This document shows positions 50,387 to 61,727 of a DNA stretch of 64,000 nucleotides, in pieces. The stretch spans positions 1 through 64,000 of the forward strand of contig NZXU01000081.1 in the NCBI GenBank assembly GCA_002698425.1. The letters run 5' to 3'. The translations under genes and the position numbers were made by a program. Position 1 is the first letter of the stretch; every line of letters starts with the position of its first letter. Under the pieces are notes generated by a model. The model had not been told where the DNA came from and ran no database searches. It saw nothing but the letters and a program-made list of their open reading frames with translations. The DNA comes from Ahrensia sp. (GTDB lineage: Bacteria > Pseudomonadota > Alphaproteobacteria > Rhizobiales > Rhizobiaceae).

Positions 50387-51244
50387 ATGAACGAGCATCA
50401 ATTCGTCGTCACCCTCACCTGCGATGACAAGCCGGGTATCGTCGCCGCCGTGACGACGGAACTGGCCGCGATCGGGGCCAACATCGCCGAGTCCAACCAG
50501 TTCTGGGACCGGCAGACGAACCGCTTCTTTCTCCGCATCGCTTTCATGGTTCCGGACGGCGTCGGCCGCGACGGGATCGAGCGGGCATTGCGCCCGGCTT
50601 CCGATCGCTTCGGCATGAAGATGTCGATTTCCGATCTGGCGCAACGGCCGAAGATCATCGTCATGGTCTCGAAATTCGACCATGCGATGCTGCATATCCT
50701 CTACCAGATCCGCGTCGGCTGGCTCGACGCGGAAGTTGTCGCAATCGTCTCGAACCACGAGGATTCGAGACAAACCGCGGAGATGGAAGGCATTCCCTAC
50801 CATGTCTGGAAGGTGACGAAGGACAACAAGCAAGAGCAGGAAGCCAAGCTGCTGGCGCTCGTCAAGGAAACCGGCGCCGAACTGGTGGTCCTTGCGCGCT
50901 ACATGCAGGTGCTTTCGAACGAACTGTCGAACCGGCTGTTCGGCATGGTGATCAATATCCACCACTCCTTCCTGCCGAGCTTCAAGGGCGCGAAGCCCTA
51001 TCACCAGGCGCATGAGCGCGGCGTCAAGCTGATCGGCGCCACCGGGCACTACGTGACGCCGGACCTCGACGAGGGACCGATCATCGAGCAGGAAACCGAG
51101 CGCGTCAGTCATTCGATGACGGCGGACGATTTCGTCGCCGCCGGGCGCGACATCGAAAGCCGCGTGCTTGCCCGTGCCGTGAAGATGCACCTGGAGCGCC
51201 GTGTCATGCTCAATGGCCACAAGACCGTGGTCTTCGCCAAATAG
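50387..51244 (+). CDS. purU: Formyltetrahydrofolate deformylase
   Basis: A 285-residue cytosolic enzyme. Residues 1-80 form an ACT-type regulatory domain (FVVTLTCDDKPGIVAAVTTEL, then NIAESNQFWD). The formyltransferase-fold catalytic domain contains NIHHSFLPSFKGAKPYHQA and TGHYVTPDLDEGPIIEQE, which carry the catalytic Asn, His and Asp. It splits 10-formyl-THF into formate and THF. Outside purine metabolism, PurU homologues serve in catabolic clusters that load C1 units on folate, for example from methyl or methoxy groups; that role is inferred here from the location. GGGAACGAGC is the only weak ribosome site. Confidence 0.9.
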   Translation: MNEHQFVVTLTCDDKPGIVAAVTTELAAIGANIAESNQFWDRQTNRFFLRIAFMVPDGVGRDGIERALRPASDRFGMKMSISDLAQRPKIIVMVSKFDHAMLHILYQIRVGWLDAEVVAIVSNHEDSRQTAEMEGIPYHVWKVTKDNKQEQEAKLLALVKETGAELVVLARYMQVLSNELSNRLFGMVINIHHSFLPSFKGAKPYHQAHERGVKLIGATGHYVTPDLDEGPIIEQETERVSHSMTADDFVAAGRDIESRVLARAVKMHLERRVMLNGHKTVVFAK

Positions 51245-51539
51245 GCGGATAGCGCGGCCTCAAATCCGTTTGGAAAATGCGCGCGGCGACCCGGCGATCC
51301 CTGCGGTTTCCACAGGGCGCCATTTACAAAATCTTATGGAATTTCGTGCGTATCTGGTCGCGTAATTCAGCCTGCGCATCGATTGATGCACCGACATGAT
51401 GTCGAGCACCCGCTTCGCGGGATAGGCGATGAAACTCGCGTCATGTCCGTCCTCGTAACCATTCGTGGTTCTACCGTTACGGAATAGGGCATCGGCGGTT
51501 CCGGTTTCCGGCATCAATTCCCACGTGTGGAGAACTCAA

Positions 51540-52013
51540 ATGCGTGACGAAAAAACAAACTCCTCCGAACCCACGCTGAAGATTATCTCTTTCAAGCTGG
51601 CCGATCAGGTATTCTGCCTCGACATCATGGCGGTGAAGGAAATCCGCGTCTGGCAGAAGGCGACGCCGCTGCCGCATTCGCCGGACTATGTGCTGGGCTT
51701 CATCAATCTGCGTGGCAAGGTGATCCCGGTCGTCGACATGGCGTTGCGTCTCGGCCTGCCGGCGATCGACCCGACCGAACAGAGCGCCATCATCGTCATC
51801 GACGAGGGTGACCGCGGCGTCGGCATCCTGGTCGACAGCGTTTCGGACATGGTCTCGGTCAAGCCGGAAGACATGCAGCCGGTGCCGGACGTGATGAGCG
51901 ACGAGGAAAAGCAGCTGACCAAGGGCATCGTCCCGGTCGGCGACGACATGGTCTGCTTCCTCGATCTGAAGAGCCTGTTCGAGACCGTCGACAGCGAACT
52001 CGAAGCGGCCTGA
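51540..52013 (+). CDS. CheW-like chemotaxis coupling protein
   Basis: A 157-residue CheW-domain protein. Family blocks are ISFKLADQVFCLDIMAVKEIR, LPHSPDYVLGFINLRGKVIPVVDM, GILVDSVSDMVSVKPEDMQPVP and ICFLDLKSLF-like VCFLDLKSLF. CheW links chemoreceptors to the CheA kinase. No other che genes are near, so it is an orphan; it could serve a chemosensory array encoded elsewhere. The start at MRDEKTNSSEPT follows GGAG and gives the usual length. The 295 bases before it hold no convincing gene. A short spacer separates it from the convergent betA gene. Confidence 0.88.
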   Translation: MRDEKTNSSEPTLKIISFKLADQVFCLDIMAVKEIRVWQKATPLPHSPDYVLGFINLRGKVIPVVDMALRLGLPAIDPTEQSAIIVIDEGDRGVGILVDSVSDMVSVKPEDMQPVPDVMSDEEKQLTKGIVPVGDDMVCFLDLKSLFETVDSELEAA

Positions 52014-52045
52014 GGCCACTTATCCTTCAAAGATTGCGGACCGCG

Positions 52046-53707
52046 TCAGCGGTCCGATTCCCGCCAGCGCGGGTTAATCCATGGCTCCGAGTTCTCCGGG
52101 GCCAAAGGCGTTCGTCCGAGAATGTGATCGGACGCCTTTTCGCCGACCAGAATCGATGGTCCGTTCAGGTTTCCGTTGGTGATGCGCGGAAAGACCGAGC
52201 TGTCGGCGACTCGCAATCCCTCCACACCGATGACCCGGCATTGCGGATCGACCACAGCATTCGGATCGTCGGCGCGTCCCATCCGCGCCGTGCCGCAGGG
52301 GTGGTAGGCGCTTTCGACATGCTCGCGAATGAAGTCGTTCAGCTCGTCATCGGACTGCACGGACGAGCCCGGCTGGATTTCCTTGCCGCGATAGGGATCG
52401 AAAGCCTTCTGACCGAAAATCTCGCGCGTCAGCCGGATGCAGTGGCGGAAATCGGCCCAGTCCTGCTCCTTGCTCATATAGTTGAACAGGATCTTCGGCG
52501 CGTCCTTCGGATCCCCCGAGGCGAGCGTGACCGCGCCGCGAGACGGGGAGCGCATCGGTCCGACATGGGCCTGGAAACCATGGCCCTCGGCTGCGGCCTT
52601 GCCGTCGTAGCGCACGGCGATCGGCAGAAAGTGATACTGGATATCCGGATAATCGACACCGGGTTTCGAGCGCAGGAACGCGGCGCTTTCGAACTGGTTT
52701 GAGGCGCCGACTCCGGTCTTCGTCAGCAGCCACTGTGCGCCGACAAGGGCTTTTCCGAACAGGTTCCAGTATTTGTAGAGCGTGATCGGCTGGGTGCTCG
52801 CCTGCTGGATATAGAGTTCCAGGTGGTCCTGCAGGTTCTGGCCGACGCCGTGCCTGTCCGCGACGACATCGATGCCGTGTTCGGCAAGATGCGCGGCCGG
52901 GCCGACGCCGGACAGCATCAGGATTTTTGGCGTATTGATGGACGAGGCGGCAAGGATCACTTCCCGGCGCGCTGAGATCGTCTCGATCGATCCGCCGCGC
53001 TCGATCTCGACGCCGGTGGCGCGATTGCCGTCAAAGACGACACGACGGGCAAAGCCGCGCACCAGCGTACAATTCGGGCGCTTCAGGGCGGGTTTCAGAT
53101 AGGCATTGGCGGTCGACCAGCGGCGGCCTTGCCAGACCGTCTGTTCCATCGGGCCGAAACCCTCTTGCTTCTCGCCATTATAGTCACTCGTTAGCTCGAA
53201 GCCGGCCTGTTTCCCGGCTTCGACGAAGGCGGCGTGCAGCGGGTTGTCGCGCTTGCCGCGGGTGACGTGAAGCGGACCGGACTTGCCGCGCCATGCCGGG
53301 TCGCCGCCATGGCCGCTGTCGTGCCAGTTTTCCAGACGCTTGAAATAGGGAAGGACATCGGAATAGGCCCAGCCGGTCGCGCCAGTCTCGGCCCAATGGT
53401 CGTAGTCGCGGGCATGGCCGCGGACATAGACCATGCCGTTGATCGAGGACGACCCTCCGATGACGCGTCCGCGCGGGGTCGCCAGGCGCCGTCCGCCGAG
53501 ATGCGGTTCGGGTTCGGACTGGTAGCCCCAGTCGTAGATCTTCATGTTCATCGGATAGGAGAGGGCGCCCGGCATCTGGATGAAGGGGCCGACATCCGTG
53601 CCGCCCGCCTCGATGACGATGACGGAATTCTTGCCGTCCTCCGACAGCCGATAGGCCATGGCCGACCCTGCCGACCCGGATCCGATGATGATATAGTCCG
53701 CTTCCAT
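52046..53707 (-). CDS. betA: Choline dehydrogenase
   Basis: A 553-residue GMC-family flavoprotein. The FAD motif is [16 protein letters not shown] at the N-terminus, followed by [20 protein letters not shown] and the C-terminal [12 protein letters not shown] active-site histidine block and [19 protein letters not shown]. It oxidises choline to betaine aldehyde at the membrane, passing electrons to the respiratory chain. Two ATGs occur two codons apart; the second matches the usual BetA start and is better spaced from GGCGG. It is the last gene of the betICBA unit, 14 bases after betB. Confidence 0.93.
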   Translation of the reverse strand: MEADYIIIGSGSAGSAMAYRLSEDGKNSVIVIEAGGTDVGPFIQMPGALSYPMNMKIYDWGYQSEPEPHLGGRRLATPRGRVIGGSSSINGMVYVRGHARDYDHWAETGATGWAYSDVLPYFKRLENWHDSGHGGDPAWRGKSGPLHVTRGKRDNPLHAAFVEAGKQAGFELTSDYNGEKQEGFGPMEQTVWQGRRWSTANAYLKPALKRPNCTLVRGFARRVVFDGNRATGVEIERGGSIETISARREVILAASSINTPKILMLSGVGPAAHLAEHGIDVVADRHGVGQNLQDHLELYIQQASTQPITLYKYWNLFGKALVGAQWLLTKTGVGASNQFESAAFLRSKPGVDYPDIQYHFLPIAVRYDGKAAAEGHGFQAHVGPMRSPSRGAVTLASGDPKDAPKILFNYMSKEQDWADFRHCIRLTREIFGQKAFDPYRGKEIQPGSSVQSDDELNDFIREHVESAYHPCGTARMGRADDPNAVVDPQCRVIGVEGLRVADSSVFPRITNGNLNGPSILVGEKASDHILGRTPLAPENSEPWINPRWRESDR

Positions 53708-53721
53708 GCTCATCCGCCGTG

Positions 53722-55185
53722 TCAGTAGGGGCTGTCGACCGGTTGGATGCCGACATAGACGCTCTTGATCTGACTGTAGGCCTCGATGGCCGCCGCCGCG
53801 TTTTCCCGGCCGAAACCGGACGCCTTGACGCCGCCGAACGGCATGCCCGCGGGTGTCAGATTGTAGGCGTTGATCCAGCAGGTGCCGGCCTGCAACTGCG
53901 CGATCGTCCGGTGCGCGCGGGTGAAATCGGCGGTGAAGACGCCGGCCGCGAGCCCGAACTCGGTCGCGTTGGCGCGTGCGATCACCTCGTCCTCGTCCTC
54001 GAAATCGAGCACGGACATCACGGGGCCGAAAATCTCTTCCCGGGCGATTGTCATGTCGTCGGTGACGCCGGTGAAGACCGCCGGCTCGATGAAGAAGCCG
54101 GTGTCGAACCCCTGGATGGAGGGGATCCCGCCGCCGATTTCGAGCGCCGCACCCTCCTTCTTGCCGGTCTCGACATAGCCCAGCACCTTCTCGCGCTGCG
54201 CCGCCGAAATCAGCGGGCCCATCTGGACGGCTTCGTCCATCGGGTCGCCGATGCGGATGGCGTTTGTCCTTTCGACGAGACGCTCCACGAAACGGTCGCG
54301 GATCGAGCGATGCACGAAGACGCGGGTGCCGTTCGAGCAGATCTGGCCGGTCGAGTAGAAATTGCCGAGCATGGCGCCGCCGATGGCGTTCTCGATGTCG
54401 GCGTCCCCGAACACGATCAGAGGCGATTTGCCGCCAAGTTCGAGCGTCACATGGCGCAATCCCTCGGCCGCGCCCGCATAGACCTTCTTGCCGGTCGGAA
54501 CCGAACCGGTCAGCGAAATCTTGGCGACGCGCGGATCGGATGTCAGCGCCGCGCCGACATCGCCGTAGCCCTGCACCACGTTGAACAGGCCGGCCGGCGC
54601 ACCGGCTTCGATGAGGATTTCGGCCAGCTTCAGTGCGGAAAGCGGCGTCATCTCGGACGGCTTGAAGATCATGGCGTTGCCGGCGGCCAGCGCCGGGGCG
54701 GCCTTCCAGCAGGCGATCTGGATCGGGTAGTTCCATGCGCCGATGCCAACGCAGACGCCGAGCGGTTCGCGGCGCGTATAGGAGAAGTCGCCGCCCAGTT
54801 CGACCGTTTCGCCTCCGATGGTCGGCGCGATGCCGCCGAAATATTCCAGTGCGTCCGCGCCGGACATGGCGTCGGCGACGATGGTTTCCTGGATCGGCTT
54901 GCCGGTGTCGTGCGTCTCGATCTCCGAGAGCTCCCGGTTGCGCTCGCGGATGATATCCGCCGCGCGCCGCAGAACGCGGCCGCGTTCCGTCGGCGATTGC
55001 GCCGCCCATTCCTTCTGGGCGCGAAGGGCGCTCGAAAGCGCCCGCTCGACGACGTCCTGCGTCGCCGAATGGAGCGCGGCGATCACCTCTCCGGTCGCCG
55101 GATAGATGACCTCGATCGGCTTGCCGGACGCATCCTCGAGCGGTTTGCCGTCGACGAAATGGCTTGCTGTGGGCTGTTGCGACAT
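53722..55185 (-). CDS. betB: Betaine aldehyde dehydrogenase
   Basis: A 487-residue NAD(P)-dependent aldehyde dehydrogenase. Motifs: [34 protein letters not shown], catalytic glutamate in [11 protein letters not shown] and catalytic cysteine in [12 protein letters not shown], all typical of BetB. It makes the osmoprotectant glycine betaine from betaine aldehyde. Tandem ATG codons overlap the betC stop; the second is chosen for spacing from GGGGAGA. Together with betC and betA it converts choline-O-sulfate fully to glycine betaine. Confidence 0.93.
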   Translation of the reverse strand: MSQQPTASHFVDGKPLEDASGKPIEVIYPATGEVIAALHSATQDVVERALSSALRAQKEWAAQSPTERGRVLRRAADIIRERNRELSEIETHDTGKPIQETIVADAMSGADALEYFGGIAPTIGGETVELGGDFSYTRREPLGVCVGIGAWNYPIQIACWKAAPALAAGNAMIFKPSEMTPLSALKLAEILIEAGAPAGLFNVVQGYGDVGAALTSDPRVAKISLTGSVPTGKKVYAGAAEGLRHVTLELGGKSPLIVFGDADIENAIGGAMLGNFYSTGQICSNGTRVFVHRSIRDRFVERLVERTNAIRIGDPMDEAVQMGPLISAAQREKVLGYVETGKKEGAALEIGGGIPSIQGFDTGFFIEPAVFTGVTDDMTIAREEIFGPVMSVLDFEDEDEVIARANATEFGLAAGVFTADFTRAHRTIAQLQAGTCWINAYNLTPAGMPFGGVKASGFGRENAAAAIEAYSQIKSVYVGIQPVDSPY

Positions 55186-56702
55186 CATTCTCCCCTCGGG
55201 AAACGCTGGTTTTCCTCCACGACGTTCAAGTCCATGTGGTTGCGCATGTAGCGCTCCGACGCCTTTTGCAGCGGCTGGAAGTCCCACGGGAAATAGGAGC
55301 CGTTGCGCAAAGCCTCGTAGACGACCCAGCGGCGCGCCTGGCTCTGGCGGACCTCGGCGTCATAAGCCTGCATGTCCCAAAGCCGCCTGACCGCCTCTGC
55401 GAACGTTGCCGCCGTCGACTGGTAGTCCGGCTCGGTCGCCAGGTTTTTCAGCTCGCGCGGATCGTTTTCGAGATCGAACAGCATCGGCGGGTCGAGCTCG
55501 CAATGGATGTATTTCCAGCGGTCGTGGCGCAGGCACACCAGAGGGGCGTAGGAGCCCTCGGCCGCATATTCGATGCGCACCGGCGTCGCCCGCTTCTCGC
55601 CGTTCAACGACGGCACGAGCGTTTCGCCGTCGGTCCATGGGGCGATTTCCTCGATATCGATGCCGGCGAGGTCGCAGATGGTCGGCGTGACGTCCATCGT
55701 CGAGACAGGCGACGTGACGAGGGCAGGGGCCGTCCCGGGCGCGGCGATCATCAGCGGCACGCGGGCCGATCCCTCGAAGAACGTCATCTTGAACCAGAGC
55801 CCGCGCTCGCCGAGCATGTCGCCATGGTCGGACAGGAACAGGATGATGGTGTTGTCCGCCTGCCGGGTCCGTTCGAGCGTATCGAGGATTTCGCCGATCT
55901 TGTCGTCGAGATAGGAAATATTGGCGAAATAGGCGCGCCGGGACTTGCGGATGTCATCGGCCGTGATGTCGAAATTGCGCCAGTCATTCGCATCGAAAAT
56001 GCGTTTGGAATGCGGGTCCTGCTCCTCGTAGTCGAAGGCCGGGATCTCGGGCTCGAGATGCTCGCAATCCTCGTAAAGGTCCCAGTATTTGCGCCGCGCG
56101 ACGTAAGGGTCGTGCGGATGGGTGAAGGATACCGTCAGCATCCACGGGCGCTTGTCATGGCCGCGGGCGAGATCGTAGACCTTGCGCACCGCGTGGTAGG
56201 CGACCTCGTCGTCATACTCCATCTGGTTGGAGATCTCCGCGACGCCCGCACCGGTAACTGATCCCATATTGTGATACCACCAGTCGATCCGCTCGCCCGG
56301 TTTGCGATAATCCGGCGTCCAGCCGAAATCGGCCGGATAGATATCAGTGGTCAGGCGTTCCTCGAAGCCGTGCATCTGATCCGGCCCGACGAAATGCATC
56401 TTGCCCGACAGGCAGGTCTGGTATCCGGCGCGGCGCAGATGGTGCGCATAAGTCGGGATGTCGGAGGCGAATTCCGCGGCGTTGTCATAGACACGGGTTC
56501 GGCGCGGCAGCTGCCCGGCCATGAAGCTGGCGCGGCCGGGCGCGCAAAGCGGCGACCCCGTATAGGCGTTGGCGAACCGCACCGAGCGATCGGCAAGCCG
56601 GCGCAGGTTCGGCGTGTGGAGCCAGTCGGCGGGGCCGTCCGGAAACAGCGTTCCGTTCAGCTGGTCGACCATGAGGATCAGGATGTTGGGCGCCGAACTC
56701 AT
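55185..56702 (-). CDS. betC: Choline sulfatase
   Basis: A 505-residue type I sulfatase. The formylglycine motif is CAPGR (Cys53-Arg57) in [15 protein letters not shown]; metal ligands are in ILMVDQLNG and [17 protein letters not shown]. The C-terminal [13 protein letters not shown] is characteristic of BetC. It hydrolyses choline-O-sulfate in the cytoplasm to choline and sulfate. Maturation needs a formylglycine-generating enzyme or anaerobic sulfatase-maturing enzyme encoded elsewhere. It overlaps betI by 3 bases. The sulfate could feed assimilation, linking to sulfur genes in the window. Confidence 0.93.
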   Translation of the reverse strand: MSSAPNILILMVDQLNGTLFPDGPADWLHTPNLRRLADRSVRFANAYTGSPLCAPGRASFMAGQLPRRTRVYDNAAEFASDIPTYAHHLRRAGYQTCLSGKMHFVGPDQMHGFEERLTTDIYPADFGWTPDYRKPGERIDWWYHNMGSVTGAGVAEISNQMEYDDEVAYHAVRKVYDLARGHDKRPWMLTVSFTHPHDPYVARRKYWDLYEDCEHLEPEIPAFDYEEQDPHSKRIFDANDWRNFDITADDIRKSRRAYFANISYLDDKIGEILDTLERTRQADNTIILFLSDHGDMLGERGLWFKMTFFEGSARVPLMIAAPGTAPALVTSPVSTMDVTPTICDLAGIDIEEIAPWTDGETLVPSLNGEKRATPVRIEYAAEGSYAPLVCLRHDRWKYIHCELDPPMLFDLENDPRELKNLATEPDYQSTAATFAEAVRRLWDMQAYDAEVRQSQARRWVVYEALRNGSYFPWDFQPLQKASERYMRNHMDLNVVEENQRFPRGE

Positions 56703-57289
56703 TTGCTCCTCTCCTTGTCGAGACACATTTCGAGATAATCGCAGACCAGGCTTTTCATGCCGTCTCGATCGGGCACGTGTTCCTGCAGGGCGTGACGGAT
56801 GTAGAACCCGTCGATCAGGGCCGCGAGGCCCTGGGCGATCTGCCGCGCCGTCGCCTCGCTGACCAGCTGGCGGAGATTGAAGACGAGATTGCTGTCCAGC
56901 CGTCGCGCATAGACACGCAGGAGGCGTGCGGCCTGGGCCGATTTTTGCGCCTGCACATAGAAAGCCAGCCACGCGGCGACGATTTCGCGATCGAACTGGT
57001 CCGGGCCGAAACTGGCCGCGATGATCGCCTGCACGCGCTCCACCGGATTGTCGACGCCGTCGAGCCGCTTGCGGACATCCGTGCCGAAGTCGGTCAGGAT
57101 ACGGCGCATCGCCGCAAGGAAGATCTGATCCTTCGATCCGAAATAGTGATGGGCGAGTGCGGGAGACACGCCGGCACGCCGCGCTATGGCGCTGACCGTC
57201 ACTTCCAGCGATCCTGATGCGCCGATCTCCTGGATCGCCGCGTCGACCAGATCGCTCCGTCTCACCGCCTCCATTCCGACCTTTGGCAT
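56699..57289 (-). CDS. betI: TetR-family repressor BetI
   Basis: A 196-residue TetR protein, the normal BetI length. The N-terminal helix-turn-helix is EVTVSAIARRAGVSPALAHHYFGSKDQIFLAAMR. BetI represses bet genes and is relieved by choline. It is first in the minus-strand unit and divergent from choX, with an inverted-repeat operator between them. A TGGAG ribosome site decides the start; the longer open frame upstream crosses the operator. Confidence 0.9.
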   Translation of the reverse strand: MPKVGMEAVRRSDLVDAAIQEIGASGSLEVTVSAIARRAGVSPALAHHYFGSKDQIFLAAMRRILTDFGTDVRKRLDGVDNPVERVQAIIAASFGPDQFDREIVAAWLAFYVQAQKSAQAARLLRVYARRLDSNLVFNLRQLVSEATARQIAQGLAALIDGFYIRHALQEHVPDRDGMKSLVCDYLEMCLDKERSK

Positions 57290-57335
57290 CTTAATCTCCA
57301 ACCATCGCTTGCCATTCATCCCTAGTTGTCTTTTA

Positions 57336-57349
57336 ATTGACCCGTCAAT
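57336..57349. promoter_or_regulatory. Probable BetI operator
   Basis: ATTGAC-CC-GTCAAT is a perfect inverted repeat 47 bases before betI and 45 bases before choX. It contains the ATTGA...TCAAT pattern of BetI boxes. One site could control both directions. Confidence 0.65.
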
Positions 57350-57393
57350 CAATAAAATCCGCAACGGGCGGATAACCCAACAGGAGCGACTAT

Positions 57394-58317
57394 ATGACCT
57401 TTGCCAAGTCCACCCTGACCACTCTTGCTGCGCTGGCCGCAAGCACGAGCATGGCCTTTGCCCAATGCGACGAAGTGGTGTTCTCGGATGTGGGCTGGAC
57501 CGACATCACCACCACCACGTCGGCCACCAAGCAGGTCCTCGAGGCTCTCGGATACGATGTGGACGTGAAGGTCCTGTCGGTTCCCGTCACCTTCGCATCC
57601 CTCGAAAAGGACGATGTCGACGTCTTCCTGGGCAACTGGATTCCGGCGCAGAACGCCGCCATCAAGCCCTATCTCGACAGCGGCGAGATCGAGCAGGTCG
57701 CCGTCAATCTCGAAGGCACCAAATACACGCTCGCCACGCCGACCTATGCCTGGGACGCAGGCCTGAAGAGCTATGCGGACATCCACAAATTCGCCGACGA
57801 ACTCGACAACAAGATCTACGGCATCGAGCCGGGCAATGAAGGCAACGGCTATCTCGTCTCGCTGACCGAGGAAAACAAATACGACCTCAAGGATTTCGAG
57901 ATCGTCGAAAGCTCGGAGCAGGGGATGCTGGCTCAGGTCGCCCGCGCCTATGACAAGCAGGAGCCGGTGGTGTTTCTCGGCTGGGAACCGCACCCGATGA
58001 ACGCCAATTTCGACCTGAAATATCTTCCCGGCGGCGAGGACTTCTTCGGCGGTGAGGGGCAGGTCTACACGACGACCCGCAAGGGCTACGTCGAGGAATG
58101 CCCGAATGTCGGCAAGCTTCTCACCAACCTGAAGTTTACCCTGGCCATGGAAAACGAGATCATGGGCGCGATCCTCGACGATGGCGAGGATGCGGACGAT
58201 GCAACCATGGCCTGGATGAAGGCCAATCCGGACGTCCTCGACGCTTGGCTCGATGGCGTGACGACCAAGGATGGCGAGCCGGGGCTCGCGGCCGTGAAGT
58301 CCGAATTCGGCCTCTGA
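57394..58317 (+). CDS. choX: Choline-binding protein of the Cho ABC transporter
   Basis: A 307-residue periplasmic receptor with signal peptide MTFAKSTLTTLAALAASTSMAFA. The aromatic box that binds choline in Sinorhizobium ChoX (Trp43, Trp90, Tyr119, Trp205, with Asp45) has counterparts at Trp35, Trp82, Tyr111, Trp197 and Asp37, each offset by exactly 8, so choline specificity is well supported. It diverges from betI and shares its operator. A terminator-like hairpin follows, giving excess receptor. Confidence 0.93.
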   Translation: MTFAKSTLTTLAALAASTSMAFAQCDEVVFSDVGWTDITTTTSATKQVLEALGYDVDVKVLSVPVTFASLEKDDVDVFLGNWIPAQNAAIKPYLDSGEIEQVAVNLEGTKYTLATPTYAWDAGLKSYADIHKFADELDNKIYGIEPGNEGNGYLVSLTEENKYDLKDFEIVESSEQGMLAQVARAYDKQEPVVFLGWEPHPMNANFDLKYLPGGEDFFGGEGQVYTTTRKGYVEECPNVGKLLTNLKFTLAMENEIMGAILDDGEDADDATMAWMKANPDVLDAWLDGVTTKDGEPGLAAVKSEFGL

Positions 58318-58324
58318 TCCTGTC

Positions 58325-58356
58325 AGGCCGGGCTCCCAGGAGCCCGGCCTTTTTCT
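58325..58356 (+). terminator. Terminator-like hairpin between choX and choW
   Basis: AGGCCGGGCTCC and GGAGCCCGGCCT form a 12-base perfect stem with a 2-base centre, followed by a T-rich run. As choW and choV lack another obvious promoter, partial read-through is likely. The remaining ~130 bases before choW show no gene. Confidence 0.85.
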
Positions 58357-58486
58357 TTGACGACCGCGAAATGCCGCACAGGCGGATTGATTTCAGGCAA
58401 AAAGCATAAAATCCTTCGGTTCGGGCGCACCGCCGTCCGGACCCGATCCAACTGCGCCATGCGGCCAACACGCTGAGGGGTGACAC

Positions 58487-59326
58487 ATGGAATGGCTGAC
58501 TGATCACAAGATACCGGTCGGCAAGACGGCGAAATCCGTTTTCGACTGGCTGCAACATCACGGTTCCTGGTTCTTCGACGGCCTCGCCGAATGGGGCGAA
58601 CGGCTTATCGACGCGATCCTGTGGCTGTTGCAGACTCCCCATCCGCTCGTCATCGTCGCCATTTTCGTGGCTCTCACCTGGTATCTCCAGCGCAGCTGGA
58701 AGATCTGCCTTCTGGTACTCCTCGGCTTCCTGTTCATCATCAACCAGGATTACTGGGAGGAAATGACGGAAAGCCTGACGCTCGTCCTCTCGTCCTGCCT
58801 CGTCTGCATGGCGGTGGGCGTGCCGATCGGGATCGCGGCGGCGCACCGGCCGCGGCTCTATCAATTCATGCAGCCGATCCTCGATTTGATGCAGACCCTG
58901 CCGACCTTCGTCTATCTGATCCCGGCGATCGTCTTTTTCGGCATCGGCATGGTGCCGGGACTGTTGGCCACGGTCATCTTCGTGCTCCCGGCGCCGATCC
59001 GGCTGACCTATCTGGGGGTCGCCTCGACGCCGAAACCTCTGCTGGAGGCGGCGCAAGCCTTCGGCGCGAAAGGCTGGCAGACGCTGGTCAAGGTCGAACT
59101 GCCCTATGCGCTGCCGCAGATCATGGCGGGTCTGAACCAGACCATCATGCTGTCGCTGTCGATGGTGGTCATCGCGGCGCTGGTCGGCGCCAACGGGCTT
59201 GGCGTTCCGGTCATGCGCGCGCTTGGTCAGGTGAACACCGCGCTTGGCTTCGAGAGCGGTTTCATCATCGTCGTGGTTGCCATCATCCTCGATCGCATGC
59301 TGCACATGGGAAAGGACCGGACATGA
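58487..59326 (+). CDS. choW: Choline ABC transporter permease
   Basis: A 279-residue ProW-type permease with about six helices. The coupling segment is EAAQAFGAKGWQTLVKVELPYALPQIMAG, and ESLTLVLSSCLVCMAVGVPIGIAAAHRPR begins the conserved core. The N-terminal amphipathic segment with WLTDHKIPVGKTAKSVFDW is typical of ChoW. It imports choline with ChoX and ChoV. GAGGGGTG precedes the start, and it overlaps choV by 4 bases. Confidence 0.9.
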   Translation: MEWLTDHKIPVGKTAKSVFDWLQHHGSWFFDGLAEWGERLIDAILWLLQTPHPLVIVAIFVALTWYLQRSWKICLLVLLGFLFIINQDYWEEMTESLTLVLSSCLVCMAVGVPIGIAAAHRPRLYQFMQPILDLMQTLPTFVYLIPAIVFFGIGMVPGLLATVIFVLPAPIRLTYLGVASTPKPLLEAAQAFGAKGWQTLVKVELPYALPQIMAGLNQTIMLSLSMVVIAALVGANGLGVPVMRALGQVNTALGFESGFIIVVVAIILDRMLHMGKDRT

Positions 59327-60375
59327 GCAAGGCTGTCGTCTTCGACAATGTGAGCATCGTCTTCGGCTCCGATCCGAAATCGGCTCTGCCGCTGATGGAC
59401 GAGGGCAAGAGCCGCTCGGAAATCCAGTCTGAAACCGATCAGGTTCTCGGCGTGCATAATTGCTCGATCGAGGTGGAGGAGGGCGAGATCCTCGTCCTGA
59501 TGGGGCTGTCCGGCTCCGGAAAATCGACCCTCCTTCGAGCCGTCAACGGTCTCAATCCGGTCGTGCGCGGTTCGGTGTCCATCAATGACGGCTCCGGCAT
59601 GACCAACATCACCTCGGCCGATCCGGCGAAATTGCGCGAGATGCGCCTGTCCCGCGTCGCGATGGTCTTCCAGCAATTCGGGCTGCTGCCATGGCGCGAC
59701 GTGATGGAAAACGTCGCCTTTGGCCTGGAACTGGGCGGCATGCCGAAGAAGCAGCGCGAGGAAAAGGCCCGCGAACAACTCGATCTCGTGGGGCTGAGCG
59801 AATGGGCCGACCGCAAGGTCAGCGAGTTGTCCGGCGGCATGCAGCAGCGTGTTGGCCTCGCACGGGCCTTTGCGACCGAAGCGCCGATCCTGCTGATGGA
59901 CGAACCCTTCTCGGCGCTCGATCCTCTGATCCGCTCGCGCCTTCAGGACGAACTGCTGGAATTGCAGGCCAATCTGAAACGCACGATCATCTTCGTCAGC
60001 CACGATCTCGACGAGGCCTTCAAGCTCGGCGGGCGTATCGCCATCATGGAAGGCGGCAGGATCGTCCAGTGCGGCACGCCGCAGGACATCATCCGAAATC
60101 CCGCGAACGAGTATGTCGCCGACTTCGTTGCGCATATGAATCCGCTGGGCGTTCTGTGCGCCGAAGACGTGATGGTGGACGGCGAGTTGCCGGAGGATGC
60201 GCAGGCCGTGACGTTCGACACGAGCGTTGCCGCGATCATGGATATTTTCCTGTCCAACGATCAGCCTTTGCGCGTCATGCGGGAGGGAGCGCAGATCGGC
60301 GTCATCACGCCGCAAAGCATCCTGGCGGGCTTCGCCGGCAAGCCTTCCGTCAGCGAAGGCGCGGCGCCCGACTGA
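59323..60375 (+). CDS. choV: Choline ABC transporter ATPase
   Basis: A 350-residue ProV-type ATPase. Walker A is GLSGSGKST, the signature LSGGMQQRVGLARAF, Walker B ILLMDEPFSALDP, and the switch histidine lies in FVSHDLDEAF. The C-terminal part after about residue 275 is a CBS-like regulatory region, shorter than in ProV. It energises choline uptake for the bet pathway. The start overlaps choW. Confidence 0.92.
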   Translation: MSKAVVFDNVSIVFGSDPKSALPLMDEGKSRSEIQSETDQVLGVHNCSIEVEEGEILVLMGLSGSGKSTLLRAVNGLNPVVRGSVSINDGSGMTNITSADPAKLREMRLSRVAMVFQQFGLLPWRDVMENVAFGLELGGMPKKQREEKAREQLDLVGLSEWADRKVSELSGGMQQRVGLARAFATEAPILLMDEPFSALDPLIRSRLQDELLELQANLKRTIIFVSHDLDEAFKLGGRIAIMEGGRIVQCGTPQDIIRNPANEYVADFVAHMNPLGVLCAEDVMVDGELPEDAQAVTFDTSVAAIMDIFLSNDQPLRVMREGAQIGVITPQSILAGFAGKPSVSEGAAPD

Positions 60376-60466
60376 GAAATCGGTCCGCCTTCGTGCTTCC
60401 CCCATTGGATGGCAGCGCCAAATCGCCTATCTGCGGTAGGAACTGCCAGACCAAAGGGGAAAATCA

Positions 60467-61597
<1,131 letters not shown>

Positions 61598-61604
61598 GCG
61601 AACA

Positions 61605-61632
61605 GGCATTTCCCGACCTTCCGGGAAATGCC
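61605..61632 (+). terminator. Hairpin after the apbC gene
   Basis: GGCATTTCCCG and CGGGAAATGCC form a perfect 11-base stem with a 6-base loop. No T-run follows, so it may act as a weak terminator or 3' stabiliser. Confidence 0.6.
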
Positions 61633-61727
61633 CGCTTGTCCGTTTGGCCTTGATCTCGAAGGCGTTTTCTTTAGGAGTGAAGGGCCGGAAATCTAGCCGT
61701 GCCGGATCGTGTCGGAGGAAGCGTTCG

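Noticed and set aside
51260..51517. An 85-codon minus-strand frame in the purU-cheW gap
   Set aside because: No convincing ribosome site or recognisable domain, and it is the only candidate in a 295-base gap; possible but not supportable. The gap otherwise shows only a weak inverted repeat (CGTAAC/GTTACG).
53714..55009. A 5' extension of the betA frame giving nearly 1000 codons, suggesting a fusion
   Set aside because: The extension is betB read in another frame; betB has all its catalytic motifs, and BetA has its own start with the FAD motif. Unlike the decarboxylase-dehydrogenase fusion, the extra part shows no domain.
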